From Tolypeutes matacus (Eukaryota > Chordata > Mammalia > Cingulata > Chlamyphoridae): 64,000 bases of DNA. The stretch is from contig JAKSZT010054566.1 of assembly GCA_026826555.1 (NCBI GenBank), positions 80,736 to 144,735 of the forward strand, given 5' to 3'. Positions 9,101 to 19,370 of the stretch are shown one piece after another. Within the stretch, counting starts at the first letter, position 1. Every line of letters begins with the position of its first letter. The notes under the pieces are model-generated. The model ran no database searches and was not told the origin of the DNA. It saw nothing but the letters and a program-made list of their open reading frames with translations. A program made the translations under genes and the position numbers.

Positions 9101-12100
9101 CCTTACAGAGGGAAACCCAGGCTCAGGGAGGGAGTGTCACTGGCCTGCGGCTGTACAGTGAGACGGGAAGGGCTCTATCTGTGCCCTGGCCCAAGGCCAT
9201 TCCCAAGGTGACAGCCAGCAGGCAGGAACACGGCACAAAGGCTGGCCCCCGCTGGCTGCCGAGGACGCGTCCATCCGACCCTCAGCCTCACCCATTTACA
9301 GAGAAGGAGAGGAGACATCACTCAATTGGCTTCCAAGGCTGCCCCTGCCCCTGCCCCTGCCCCTGCCCCTGCCTGCAGCAGTCCTCTGCTACTTTGCTGT
9401 TCCTGCACCGTGGGCTGAGTGTGGAAAGTGCTGCTCCCTCCTGCTCTCTGAGGGACACCCCAGACCAGGTAAGAGCTGACATCCTGAGGAAGGGAAAGGG
9501 GGCAACGGCAGGAGGGAGACTTGGTTTCTCCTTTCCCTTCCCTTCTCCTGCTTGATTTCCTTTCCCTCTTCATCTCTGGACCCAATTCCTTTCCACACCC
9601 TCCATGCTTTCCACTCCCGTGCTGGATCTGAGTGTGGAGGTGTGGAGGTGTGAAGCTGTGGCTTTTACTTGAACTTGAACCATGCAGTACTGTGAACCAA
9701 GCTTCTTACAGTTTGCACTTAAGATTTCATCTTTAAAGGGAGCTTCACTTTTCAGTAAATAGTTTTGTACCATTGGGATATATATATATATATATTTTAA
9801 CCAGGGGCCTGGACTATACCTTCAAAAAGGAGAAAACTCAAAATGCATGAAAATTAAAAGTTAAAAGTTGAAAGAAGTTCAGGTCCTCTGTGGCCCACTT
9901 TCTCCCTGACTGCTGAAGTCCTAACATCCAGGCCAGGGGCCCTGTCCTGGGAGGCAGGACGGTGACCCAGGAGGGAGGGTGAGGGGGGCGGTTGCACAAG
10001 GGGCACTCACAGGCCTCTGGGCAGCAGCACTTGTCCGGGCAGCAGGGGCACCTGACATAACAGCAGCAGGTGTGGGGGCAGCACTGGCACCAGCAGATGC
10101 CCAGGAGGAGGAGGATGAGGAAGACGGCCAGGCAGACCATGACCACGAAGAGCCAGTCTGTAGAGAGACAAGGACGGGCCTGAGCCCCGAGCCTGCGGGG
10201 CAGCCGGGCTGGACAGCACAGCAGGGCCAGGGCAGGACCAGGGAGGTGGGGGATACGTGCAAAGCTGGTTGGGGAAGCTGTGGCCCGAGCTGGGCTCTCC
10301 ATGCCAGAGGTGGGGGTGCAGCAGCAGAGGGATGCCCACCCCTCCACAACCAGGCCCATCCCCAAGGTGGGGAAGGGGCCCCTGGACTCATATTGAGGGG
10401 AGCAGAAAATGAGAGGCCAGCGGGCCAGAGCAAGACAGGCTGTGGCCCCTGGAAGAGGAGAGAGAGCCAGCTGCCCAGATCCAACCCCAGCAGAGAGCAA
10501 TGCAGGCACCAGTCACAGGAGCCTCTGCCTACACCCCAGGCCCCTCCTTGGCCGGCCCGGCCCACCCCCATGCCCAGAGCTGGGCCACCAGATGCCATGG
10601 AGCCAGCCGGCGGGTGAGTGCGGCAGTCCACGGCAGGCAGTGTTTAGGATGGGGAGAATTCCAGAGACAGAGTGGTACATGGTGGGGAGAGGGCACCCCG
10701 AGAGAAGCCCCACTCAGGACTCCACCCCCCATACCTTCCATGGGCCCCGCCTGAAAACCAGGTAAGAGCTCAGCCACCCCTGAGGTCCTGCCTGGAGGAA
10801 CAAAAGAGAAACAGGAGATTATGCTGGCAAGAGCCAGCCCAGGCCACCCCTGCCCCCGAGCCCGACTCCAGGTGTACCCTGAGGCGGGAGAGGGCTTGGT
10901 GGCCTAGAAGGTCCCGTGCACAGTTCTTGCCTCCACCCCCTGTCCAGATGTTGGTATTTTCCCAATAAACCTTCCGTTACCTCATTCACACATCCTCAGG
11001 CAGTGGGCAATTCTGTGGCCCAAAGGGGCTCCCACCTGGAGATTACGTGGTCTGGCACCCACCCGTGGGTCCTGGCGGTTCCAACTGGCTTGGACCCTCC
11101 ACAATCATAGGCCTTGCCAGGCACGGATGGAGGCACAGTGCCCGAGGCTCACCATTCTTTTAGGGGCCCATGAAAATGTTTTAATTTCTTTTAAAATCAG
11201 AACTCCAAAAAGGGGATATACTCCCATACTGAATATGTAATATGAATTGCCTTGTTAGCAACATGATCATAAAATATAATTTGGTACACCAAGGCCAAAG
11301 TACCTATGGTTCACGAAAGGCACAGCGTGGCACTAATTCTGGGCCCACAGGCTCCGACCTCAGGTCACGGATCCTATCACATGCCACGGAACACGCTTCA
11401 TCCTCCCGTCAGTACCTTCCCTCAGAAGCCCTAGGAGCTCTGGGCCTCCCAAAGCTGGCTCCTCCCAGGGTGTCCACACACTGACAAACCTCTATACACT
11501 AGGCATCCCATGCCAGTGGGCCCTGCCCCCATGAGAGGGTTCAAGCAGCTACATCAGCAGTTCTCAAAGTGTGGTCCAGTCCACAAGGTCAAAGCTACTT
11601 TCATAATTCTGAGGTGCCATTTCCCTTTCTCAGTGTGGTTCTCTCACAAGGGTACAGTGGAGTTTCCCAGAGGCTACGGGATAATTGGTAATGTCACCAC
11701 TCTGATTGCTAATAGACTGTGTACTTGTCCTTTAAAACGTTCTCGGTTTTAATATCTAACTTGATAGATAGCTCTAGAGCAGGGGTTCTTAGCCTTTTTT
11801 TTTCCACGGACCTCTTTGCCAGTCAGGTAAAGACCACAGACCTCTTAATGTAGCGACAGATTGTTTTATGACACTCAACATTAGAGGTCAGAGAAAATAA
11901 AGATTATAAATTGATTTTTTTCAATTCAAGCTCATGGACCCCCTGAAGTCTTTCCATGGACAAGGGGTCCGTGGACCCCTGGTTAAGAACCCCTAAAGAT
12001 ATCCCACATGCACAAGAGCTCTTTGGGGGCCTCAATCCTAGTTCTGGAGTGTAAACAAGGCCTAGAGTGACATTTTAAGCACGGCTGATGTCAAATGGGC

Positions 12101-15100
12101 ATTTTGCCGAAGGCCATGCAGGTTGCGTGGGTCGCTGCTAGTCTACTTTACTGCATCCCATCCCCAACACATGGACTCGGCGCGCGGTATGCGCTCCCTG
12201 CAGCGTGGTCCCACCATGTGTGCTAGGATTCACACATGTATGTCTCTGCATCGTGCATGGGATGACGGCAATGCCCAGCCCGGCACGCTCTCACCTACAG
12301 CACATGCCATGCAACACCATATGTGTCGTCCCCTGGCAACGTCCCCTCATAGACAGCAGGGAGTCCTGAGGCAGGCACCCAGAGTCCACCTCATCTGAGG
12401 GGTGGGGCGCTCACTCGGAAGCCACATAGCACCACACGAGCAGGCTAGAGGGCAAAGACCCCATGCCATGACAAGGGGCTCTGGGCCTGGGGACATGGCA
12501 GAGGGCTGGTCCAGCCTCCTCTCAGTTACCCACAACCAATCCTCTTCACTCACTGCCCATCAACTCTGACCACTTCTGTTTTCTTTAAAAATGAGACCAG
12601 GAAGAGGGCAAGCCCCCAGTTCTCTCCACTTGCTGTCTGGCTCGGGCTGAACGATGGGGGTTAGGGCAGTAGGAGGGGTCCCTGCCAGGGGTGCAGGACA
12701 CAGATAAGCCCAAGTGACTGGAGGTGCTGCAAGGGGAGAGCAAAGCAGGCCACAGAGCCCAGAGAGAGTGTGGAAGGAGAGGGCAGGCATGCGGAAGTGG
12801 ACAGAAGAAGCGCCCCGTCCTCTTCCTCACTCCCTTCTTGGCCCCACACTCACCAAGGACGATGAGCTCCGCATAGGCCTCGTTGTTGCCCTGCAGGTCC
12901 TGGGCCGAGACCACGGAGCAGTAATACACCCCACTGTCTCCCCAAGCCGTCTGGTCAAAGGTGAGGTCCGCATCTGTGGGGAGGAGACGGTGTGAGGGCA
13001 CCACGGGGGGGTGCCAGCCCCTGCCAGGCCAAACCCCTATTGCCGCAACAAAGGAAGCGCGAGGACTTGTGGATCAATTGAAAATGACATCATCCTTCCA
13101 GGGGCGCACAACCTTTTGGGCACTGTTCTAAGCGCTTAGCAGTGTCACTCTAAGCAGTCTGTGGGGTGGGCCCTGCTAGCTTCCAGATTTATAGATGAGA
13201 CCCGGTCTGGAGAGGTTACTTCATCTGCCACCATAACTCGCTGGTAGCGGAGCTGGAACCATCCACCTCCTGAGCCAGCGCTCTGAGGCGTATACAGCCG
13301 TCCTGGGAGCCACCTTGCCAAGCAAGTCTCAGCTCCCCTGACACGAACTGCCATGGAGCCGGGTGCAGACCCGGGGCCATGGGGCCAGGGCAGGGAGGAG
13401 GAGACGGACAGGCCAAATTCCAGGAGCCGCACTGGGACCAAGACCGAGGCCCCATGTGTGCCCTCGCCCACCCACCCACCCTTCCGAGTCCACATTCCAG
13501 GCCAGACCCAGGGCTTGGGGACGCTCTGGTCTGAAGCAGCCCCAGGCAAGGAGCCTATTAATTTTATTTTTTTTTTTTTTTTTTTTTTTTTACTGGGAGG
13601 TACCGGGGATCGAACCCCGGTCTCTCCATATGGTAGACGGACGCCGAACCTCTTGAGCCACATCCGTTTCCCAGGAGCCTGTTAATTAATCGTAATGAAA
13701 GTCTTCCAGCACATCTGTCCTCCTCAAGCTCTCACTAGTTAAATCCCCTCAGCCATTCACCTTCCCTCCCAGCTGCTCCGACTCACGCTGATCTGCCCAC
13801 CACCTTGCCTGGTGTATCCATCGCCCTTCTGCATAGAGCTCCGTGAGGGCAGGAACTGTGTGCTCCAGTCCCCAGCTGCTGGCACCCCCAGGGCATCAGT
13901 CAGTATTTGTGGAGGGAATGAAAGAAGCAGAGCTTTTTCCTTCTTTGGGTCCCCAGCCCAGAAAGGTCCACAGAAAGGTCCTCCTTTCCAGTGTCCACTT
14001 GAACCATTCTAAATGCCCAGCCCTGGCCCACGAGTCCCCTGGCACGATCTGGCTACTGGTTGCCATGCCAGCGGCATCCCCGCCGGTCCTCTCCCCGGCC
14101 CCCAACATGCTGAGCTTCACCTGCCTCGGTGTGTGCCTGGGCCGTTCTCTCTGCTGGCCCTGTGGCCTCCTGACCATTGCAGGGCTGGCTCCTTCCCGCT
14201 ACTCAAGCCTCGCCTTCCAGGAGTTCTCCCTGGCCATCCCAGTTCACGGAGCTCCCTCGCCCGACTGCCAAATTACAGCACCCAGCCAAGGGCTGGCTGT
14301 CCAGCACCCCAAGAGGAGGTGAGCTCCATGGAAGCAGGACCATGTCTCGGTCTCTGGGGTGCCTGCTGTCTGACAGAGGCCCTGGCTGGGAGCTGAGCCT
14401 TAGAATGAACCTCTTCCCCCTTGTGCTGGGCTTTGGGGTCTATTCCAGTGGTCTGGGCACAAGGCTCTATTCAAATAGGCCCTTGGTTCATTCATTCAAT
14501 AGTCAACAGAAAATTGTTCAGGGCCCACTACATTCCAGACAGTATTTGTCACCTGGTATGCTGAGACCAGCCATTCTCAGAGTATAGTCTGTGGACCCTG
14601 GGAGTCCCCAGACCTTTCGGGGGCCCCTGAGTTGAAATTATTGTCATAATAATACTAAGACATTATTTGCCTTTTTGACTTAATCTTGCATGCGTGGAAA
14701 GTGGAGTTTTCCAGAAGTTACATAACATGCGATATCAGGAAAGACTGAATGCAGAAGCATCCGTGGGAATCCAGCTGCTTCTATTCAGCCAGACTTTTAA
14801 AGAGATTTGCAAAAATATAAAACAAAGGCCACTTCTCTCATTAAAGTTTCTTTGTTTAGTTTTGGAAAATGTGGTTATTTTTCATTAAAATGTATGTTAT
14901 GTATGTTAATCTATAACAAGATTATTGTCATTTAAAATATTTTTTAAGCTTATCAGTTTGAAAGTTATAAAAACAAAAGCTCTTGGAGGACCTCAATGAT
15001 TAAGAGCGTAAAGAGGTTCTAGGACCAAAAAGTTTGAGAACAACTGCTTTTGAGAACAGATATAAATCCCTGCTCTTATGGAGCTCAGATCCTAACTGGG

Positions 15101-18100
15101 AAAGACGGGCAAATAAAAAACCAAAATGTATCGCATATCAGATGGTGATAAGCACTATGGAGAAAACAAAGCACAGAAGGGGGACAGCGTGTGCCAGGGG
15201 TGGGATGGGGGCTGGGCCATTTGAAATGAGGTGGCCAAGAAGCTTCTGGATAAGGTGACTTTCACAGTAGACCTGCAGGAGTGGAGGGCACAACTCCGCG
15301 GCCACACTTCTAGCTGCTTTGTATTGAGCTTTTCCATGCGCTGTGCTTATCTCTAGGTGCCGTGCCCTCTGCATGTATCTTTCCTTGAATCCTCATCTAA
15401 CCCTGAACTAGATTCTCCTAAATCCTCCAGACTCTCCCTAATGCCCTCTCGGCCCATCATTTTTCCAGCTCTGACTTTCAATCAGATTCTGACCACACCC
15501 CTCCCAAACCTGAGCTAAGAGCCAGTCCCTACCCAGGGCTCAGGAGGTGGAGAGGAACCCCCTGCTGCAGTGAGAGGCTGTGGGCCCAGGGTGGAAATCT
15601 GGGATCCGTGGACTGGATCCAGCCCTGAGTGCGTTTTGTTTGGCCTGCACGATGTTTTGACAACCCCTGAAAATACGGCTTTCCGGCTTCTTTTGAAAAA
15701 TCCAAGGCCCGGGCCACCTCCTTCCTGCACGGCGCACCCTGTTCCCGGCCTCGTCCGGCCCTGAGCTCCTTGGGGTGGGCTCTGCCCTAATTGTTTTAGG
15801 TGCAGGGAGACGATGCCCGGTCTCCAGGTGGAAAGAGAGCCGGGCCTCCACCGCTTCCTGCTCTGTACTTGGCAGAGGTGGCGCTCAGGATCCCAGGGGT
15901 CCCGTGGTGCTCTGCGGCCCAGTGCTGCTGAGGGTAGGGCCTCTCTCTAGGCACCCTACCTCACCCGAAGCAGGAGGAATGGAAGGGGGAGCAGGAGCCA
16001 CCCTGAGCCGAAGGACACCTAGGCGGACCCACCATTCCAGTCTGCCTAGGACTGAGCAGTTTCCTGGACCTAGGACTTTCCCTTTTCAAACCAAGATGGT
16101 AGGTCCCCTCGGGCCACCTAAGGGGAAGCCCGCTTCTCCTGCTGCCACAGCTGAACTGGAGGAAGCTCCCGCAGCTACTGGGTTTCCTGAAAGGACACAT
16201 ACACAATGGGTGCTTTCAGACACCGCCTGAGTCAAACGCGGGTCGAGGCAGCTTGAAAGCTCTGGGCCTGGGAGGCCCCTAAAGAATCTGCTCTGGATAG
16301 AGCCAGAGGGGCGTTCTGGAGCTTTGTATTCCACAGAAGAGGCATGTTCCAGGCAGCAGTCAAGAGCACCCTCAGGATTTGGGTGGTCCTGACGGGTTGG
16401 CAGTCACGCCCGGTCCAGGCTGGAGAAGCCCCCCGCTCTGGCAAGGTGGAGTCCCCCAAGCAGCCCTCTGACCTCAGAACAGTAGGTTGCTTAGGACTGA
16501 ACTGCCCTGAGACAAGACCCAAGCCCACACCCTGGACCCCTGCCTGCTACCCATGTTCTGGACCGGGTGAGGGAAGGAATGAGTTCCATGGCCTGGTCTC
16601 TTGGGACCTGCAAAGGGGCCCTCCCTCCCCCACTCTGCCTCTCTACCCAGGATGAAAACTCTGGTTCTTGTTTAGGGCAGTAAAGGATGGATCCATGAGG
16701 CAGGTGAGCCCTTCAGCCTTTACCACTGCCTCTCTGCCTTCCAGATTCTTTAGGGCCCAGCCCCAGCCCCTCCCCAAATCACATCCACAGAGGTGGTAAA
16801 ATGAGGGGCACTGGACCATTCCATGTGGTAGGTCACCCGGCTCTGTTTTCTTTGGAGCACTCAACACTCTCTGCAATTCCCTTACTCTTCTATTGGCTTG
16901 TTTACTGCCCTGTCTTGCTCTGCTAGAATGTCCTCTCCTCCAGGGCAGGGTCCTTAGCTGTTCTGATTGCCACTCCATCCCCAGCACCTACAGCAGCACC
17001 TGGCACTTAGTAGGTGCTTGATAAATATCAAATGAATGAATGAATGAATGAACACCTTCCCTCCCCACCGCCCTTCCTCAGTCCCTGAGGAATGCCACTT
17101 CCGATCAGGAGGCAGCATCATAGTAAAGGATGAAGGCTCTTGGGCTGCCTCAGTTCAAATCCTGGTGCCAGCCCTTACTGGCTGTGTGCCTCAGTTGTCA
17201 TGTGCATAGGATGTGATGGTGAGGACTCGGTGAGAGAATGTGTGTAAAATGCCTGCAAGTTGTAGACCTTTCCAAAAAACTCCTTTGTCCCATCAACTCA
17301 CTCTTGTCACTTCCTCTAGGAGCCACAGGGTGAAAAGTGGATGGGTTAGAATCCAGCTCTGTGTGACCTCTTTACCTCTCTGGGCCTCAGTTTCCCCCTC
17401 TGTAAAACAACCACAATAGTATCTACTTCTTCAATGAGTCTGTGTTCTAAATGAGTGAATCCACGTACACCTGGATTCAAGTCCGACACAGAGAAGGAGG
17501 CCCTTCGGACATTTTCACCCTTAATTACTGCTAGCGGGGGTAGAGGTAGTACCACCCTAGCCCCTCTGCCTCTCCCTCTGCATGATGCGATCTTCCGTAC
17601 CTTCAGGCACATGTGCTATGTTTACCTTGTTTGCCTCCCTCCCTGGAATGTGAGCTCTCTAAGGGAAGCGACTGGTTGGTTCTGTTAACTGCTCTCTCTC
17701 CAGGGCTGAGAACAGTGCTGGCGGACAGATGTCAGGTGCTCAAGAAACCTTTGCTGTTCATTAAGAGAGTGGAAAGGTGTATCCCTTCAGACCCTGGGGT
17801 GAGAGCTTTCGGGTGGGGGACCCCACGCCCTCCACCCAGCCCTGCCCAACGTACTTCCCGTGATGGTGATTCTCCGGCCCTGGTAGTAGCTGCCCAGGGT
17901 CACAGCGTCGCCCTGCTTGGTGGCCACCACCCTGACGGTACGCACGCTGTCCTGGCACTCCACGTAGGGGTTGAAGCCCGGGTTGCCAGCCGCCAGCTGG
18001 GCGTTGAGCTGGTTGTCGACGCTGGCTGGGGAGAAGGCGTCGGCGATGCGGTCCCGGCAGAAAGACTTGTACTTCCAAATGACAATGGGCACCGTGGGGG

Positions 18101-19370
18101 TTGTGGTCATCTGGTAGGTGCAGGGCAGCGTCACAGGCTGGAACAGGATCACCACGTGGTAGTTGTCAGACACGGTCACCTGGATGGCACTGGCAGGGGC
18201 TGGAGGCAAGGATGGAGAATCAGCAGGGCTCGCCGCGGGCCACCTCGAGGGGGCCACATCGCTAGCTCAGGGAGGGTCTTAGCAGGAATGAGCAAGATCA
18301 CACTGCGAGATTCCACAGAGGGATTCCTTGGTATGCCCTGCCCATCGCTCTCCCCAGACTGTGGGCTCGGAACCACCACAGCCCCTCCTCCCCTTGCCAT
18401 CTCTTACAGAAAAGGGCCTCTCTCAGTGGCCTGTATGGACAAAGCCAAACGGCCACTACACTGCCCCCACCTCGAATGGAACCCCCAGGAGCTCCCAGTT
18501 CCCCAGGATTTTGTGAACTGGAGAGAAATTTTAGAGTTGTTTGAATTGCTGTGCCGTGGAGTGCCCCGCCCCCCAAATCTCCATTAGCCTCCCACCTGGC
18601 CTTACCCAAAGCCATCTCAAATGAAGGAAAATATGACAAAGATAAAGCCTTCCCACTCCCTCCCCGCTCACCCTATCTAAACAAACATCTACTTCAGGTA
18701 AAAACTTGCTAGAAGGTGGTTTCAAACCAAGTCGGTAAATTCCTCCCACAGATAGGCACAGATACTCGAGAGCCCACGGAGGTGGGAGTGCGAAACTCCC
18801 GCACCCCCCCAGGCTTGGGTGCCGTTTCTTGAACTCTCCCTCCAGGAAGTGTTCGAGAGCCTTTGCGTGCCCTCTCCCCGTTACCCCAGGAGTTACAAAT
18901 CTCGGGGCGCGCCCAGGTCCCCACCCCTGCCTTTCCTAGTGCTCTAGTGGGCCTCCCTCCCCTCCTCGACAAAGGGTCCCATTCTTCCTGCCGCTCCCGG
19001 GCTCCCGGTCCCAGGACTTTCACTTCCTGCTATCTCCGGGCCTGGGCGGGGATCGCTCCACGGCACGGATGGGGAATCCCTCCACCCGGGCACACTCGGG
19101 CTCTCCCACGGACCCAGGGGATCGTGAGGTCTCAGGCTCCGTACCCCCCGCCCCGGTCCCCCAGCTCCCCCGCCTCCGCGGCTGCACCGACCTCCATCCA
19201 CCCCCTTCCATTGTGCCCTCCCGCCGCTCCGCGGCACGAGGCCCCCAACCCCAGCCCGTACCTGTGCACCAGGTGCCGAGAAAGAGGCACACGAACACAA
19301 GCGACCCCCGGCCGCCCCGGGCCGGGTGGAGACCCTGCCACCGCGACAGGCCACAGGCCACTAGCGCCAT
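6138..19370 (-). CDS. LSR: Lipolysis-stimulated lipoprotein receptor (angulin-1), complete
   Basis: LSR is a single-pass membrane protein that recruits tricellulin to tricellular tight junctions and takes up triglyceride-rich lipoproteins. Ten exons join into one 1797-nt frame (598 aa): 19370-19262, 18199-17855, 12973-12854, 10791-10735, 10157-10011, 7727-7566, 7412-7353, 7250-7119, 6888-6260 and 6173-6138. In order: signal peptide (1-~36), V-type Ig domain (about 40-190, ending DSGVYYC), short juxtamembrane exon (192-210), transmembrane helix (about 212-234), a Cys-rich likely palmitoylated stretch (235-257), then a cytoplasmic tail with a PPPY motif, Arg/Ser/Asp-rich phospho-region and the C-terminus SRESLVV. 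Length agrees with mammalian LSR counted from the MAL start. All splice sites are GT-AG. Confidence 0.98.
6260..6888 (-). CDS. LSR: LSR exon 9 (long Arg/Ser-rich tail exon)
   Basis: This 629-nt exon encodes residues 378-587, from [20 protein letters not shown] to RERRLKK. Features are RSxS-type basic-directed phosphosites ([20 protein letters not shown]), a poly-Glu run (DEEEEEAYY) and a PPPY motif ([11 protein letters not shown]) of the WW-domain ligand type. The donor is AAGAAG|GTGAGT. Confidence 0.97.
6889..7118 (-). other. LSR: LSR intron 8
   Basis: This 230-bp intron has no feature besides its splice sites. The acceptor CCCTTCAG is 3 nt before the conserved ATG of MSEVTSLHE. Confidence 0.8.
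7119..7250 (-). CDS. LSR: LSR exon 8
   Basis: This 132-nt exon encodes [35 protein letters not shown] and NGRVER. This tail segment is nearly identical to other mammals as remembered. The acceptor is CCCCCAG|AGGTC and the donor is GCGGG|GTGAGC. Confidence 0.96.
7353..7412 (-). CDS. LSR: LSR exon 7
   Basis: This 60-nt exon encodes [31 protein letters not shown] is highly conserved in the family and serine-rich. The acceptor is CCCCCAG|TCGG and the donor is CTCTG|GTGAGA. Confidence 0.95.
7566..7727 (-). CDS. LSR: LSR exon 6 (Pro-rich cytoplasmic segment)
   Basis: This 162-nt exon encodes [20 protein letters not shown], then a proline-rich stretch ([13 protein letters not shown]) and [10 protein letters not shown]. 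The T left from exon 5 plus TA gives the leucine codon, which confirms the acceptor CCCCAG|TATATAC. The donor is CTCAG|GTGAGG. Confidence 0.94.
9343..9378. repeat. Hexanucleotide microsatellite (CCCTGC)n
   Basis: About five to six copies of CCCTGC in tandem lie within LSR intron 5, followed by CTGCAGCAG. Confidence 0.9.
9779..9797. repeat. (TA)n dinucleotide tract
   Basis: A short uninterrupted TA repeat (about nine units) lies within LSR intron 5. Confidence 0.9.
10011..10157 (-). CDS. LSR: LSR exon 5 (transmembrane helix and Cys-rich segment)
   Basis: This 147-nt exon encodes [20 protein letters not shown], a membrane helix, then a run dense in cysteine ([19 protein letters not shown]...). 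Because 147 is a multiple of three, skipping would remove the membrane anchor in frame, as in the known LSR beta form. The acceptor is CTACAG|ACTGG and the donor is GGCCT|GTGAGT. Confidence 0.97.
10158..10734 (-). other. LSR: LSR intron 4, non-coding
   Basis: This 577-bp GC-rich intron lies between the optional exon 4 and the transmembrane exon. Open frames here are read-through of exon 5 in alternate frames. No repeat is recognised. Confidence 0.75.
10735..10791 (-). CDS. LSR: LSR exon 4 (19-residue optional exon)
   Basis: This 57-nt exon encodes [18 protein letters not shown]. Its length is a multiple of three. In known mammalian LSR isoforms it is skipped in alpha-prime and, together with exon 5, in beta. 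The acceptor is CCTCCAG|GCAGG and the donor is GGAAG|GTATGG. Confidence 0.93.
11553..11760. repeat. hAT/Charlie-like remnant
   Basis: It starts with CAGCAGTTCTCAAAGTGTGG, the typical terminal sequence of Charlie-type elements. The other terminus is not clear. Confidence 0.5.
11780..11996. repeat. hAT-type MITE with terminal inverted repeats
   Basis: It begins CAGGGGTTCTTAGCC and ends GGTTAAGAACCCCTA, about 15 bp of inverted repeat. The element at 50217-50406 is of the same family, with the same ends and the shared internal words 'tttgccagtcaggt' and 'tttcaattcaagctcatgg'. Confidence 0.75.
12854..12973 (-). CDS. LSR: LSR exon 3 (end of Ig domain)
   Basis: This 120-nt exon encodes [19 protein letters not shown] and [27 protein letters not shown] supplies the second Ig disulfide cysteine. 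The donor is CCTTG|GTGAGT. Confidence 0.97.
13085..13215. repeat. MIR-like SINE fragment
   Basis: MIR-like order of words: 'gggcactgttctaagcgctt', 'ttatagatgagac' and 'gagaggttacttcatctgcc'. It is diverged. Confidence 0.55.
13564..13672 (-). mobile_element. tRNA-derived (DAS-like) SINE
   Basis: It lies on the minus strand. The tail is a long poly-T on the plus strand. The body has a B-box-like GGTTCGATCC sense (plus strand 'ggggatcgaaccccgg') and an A-box region. It is flanked by a 15-bp target duplication, AGGAGCCTATTAATT at 13549-13563 and AGGAGCCTGTTAATT at 13673-13687, with one mismatch. High integrity suggests a fairly recent insertion. Confidence 0.85.
14568..15052. repeat. Charlie-like hAT remnant (~485 bp)
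   Basis: The left end CAGCCATTCTCAGAGTATAG and the right end AGTTTGAGAACAACTG form an imperfect inverted repeat. The interior ('tggaccctgggagtccccagacc') is typical of the family. Confidence 0.65.
16880..17055. repeat. L2-like 3' end with (TGAA)n tail
   Basis: The words 'ccagcacc...gcacctggcacttagtaggtgcttgataaat' followed by TGAATGAATGAATGAATGAA are the standard 3' terminus of LINE2. Confidence 0.7.
17855..18199 (-). CDS. LSR: LSR exon 2 (Ig V-type domain)
   Basis: This 345-nt exon encodes [20 protein letters not shown] through GRRITITG. It contains the first Ig cysteine (VTLPCTYQM), [14 protein letters not shown] and [20 protein letters not shown]. The acceptor is GCCTCCAG|CCCC and the donor is GGGAA|GTACGT. 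Confidence 0.97.
18200..19261 (-). other. LSR: LSR intron 1, non-coding
   Basis: This 1.06-kb intron grades into the CpG island at its 5' side. No additional exon is evident. Confidence 0.75.

Larger units (their letters stand above)
7728..10010 (-). other. LSR: LSR intron 5, non-coding
   Basis: This 2.3-kb intron is mostly unique-looking sequence. It holds a perfect hexamer array (CCCTGC)n near 9343-9376, polypurine/polypyrimidine stretches near 9480-9600 and a (TA)n tract at 9779-9797. No exon signal with family coding is visible. Confidence 0.75.
10792..12853 (-). other. LSR: LSR intron 3, non-coding
   Basis: This 2.1-kb intron holds two adjacent hAT-type remnants (11553-11760 and 11780-11996) and otherwise no recognised structure. 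An AATAAA at 10963 on the plus strand is isolated. Confidence 0.7.
12974..17854 (-). other. LSR: LSR intron 2, non-coding
   Basis: This 4.9-kb intron interrupts the Ig domain. It contains a MIR-like piece (13085-13215), a recent tRNA-derived SINE (13564-13672), a Charlie-like remnant (14568-15052), L2-like pieces near 13740-13920 and 16880-17055, and a (TGAA)n tract at 17031-17052. The section from 15100 to 16850 has no recognised feature. Confidence 0.75.

Noticed and set aside
9838..10631. Long minus-strand frames across LSR exon 5
   Set aside because: Only 10157-10011 is real exon, bounded by splice sites. The rest is intron read-through.
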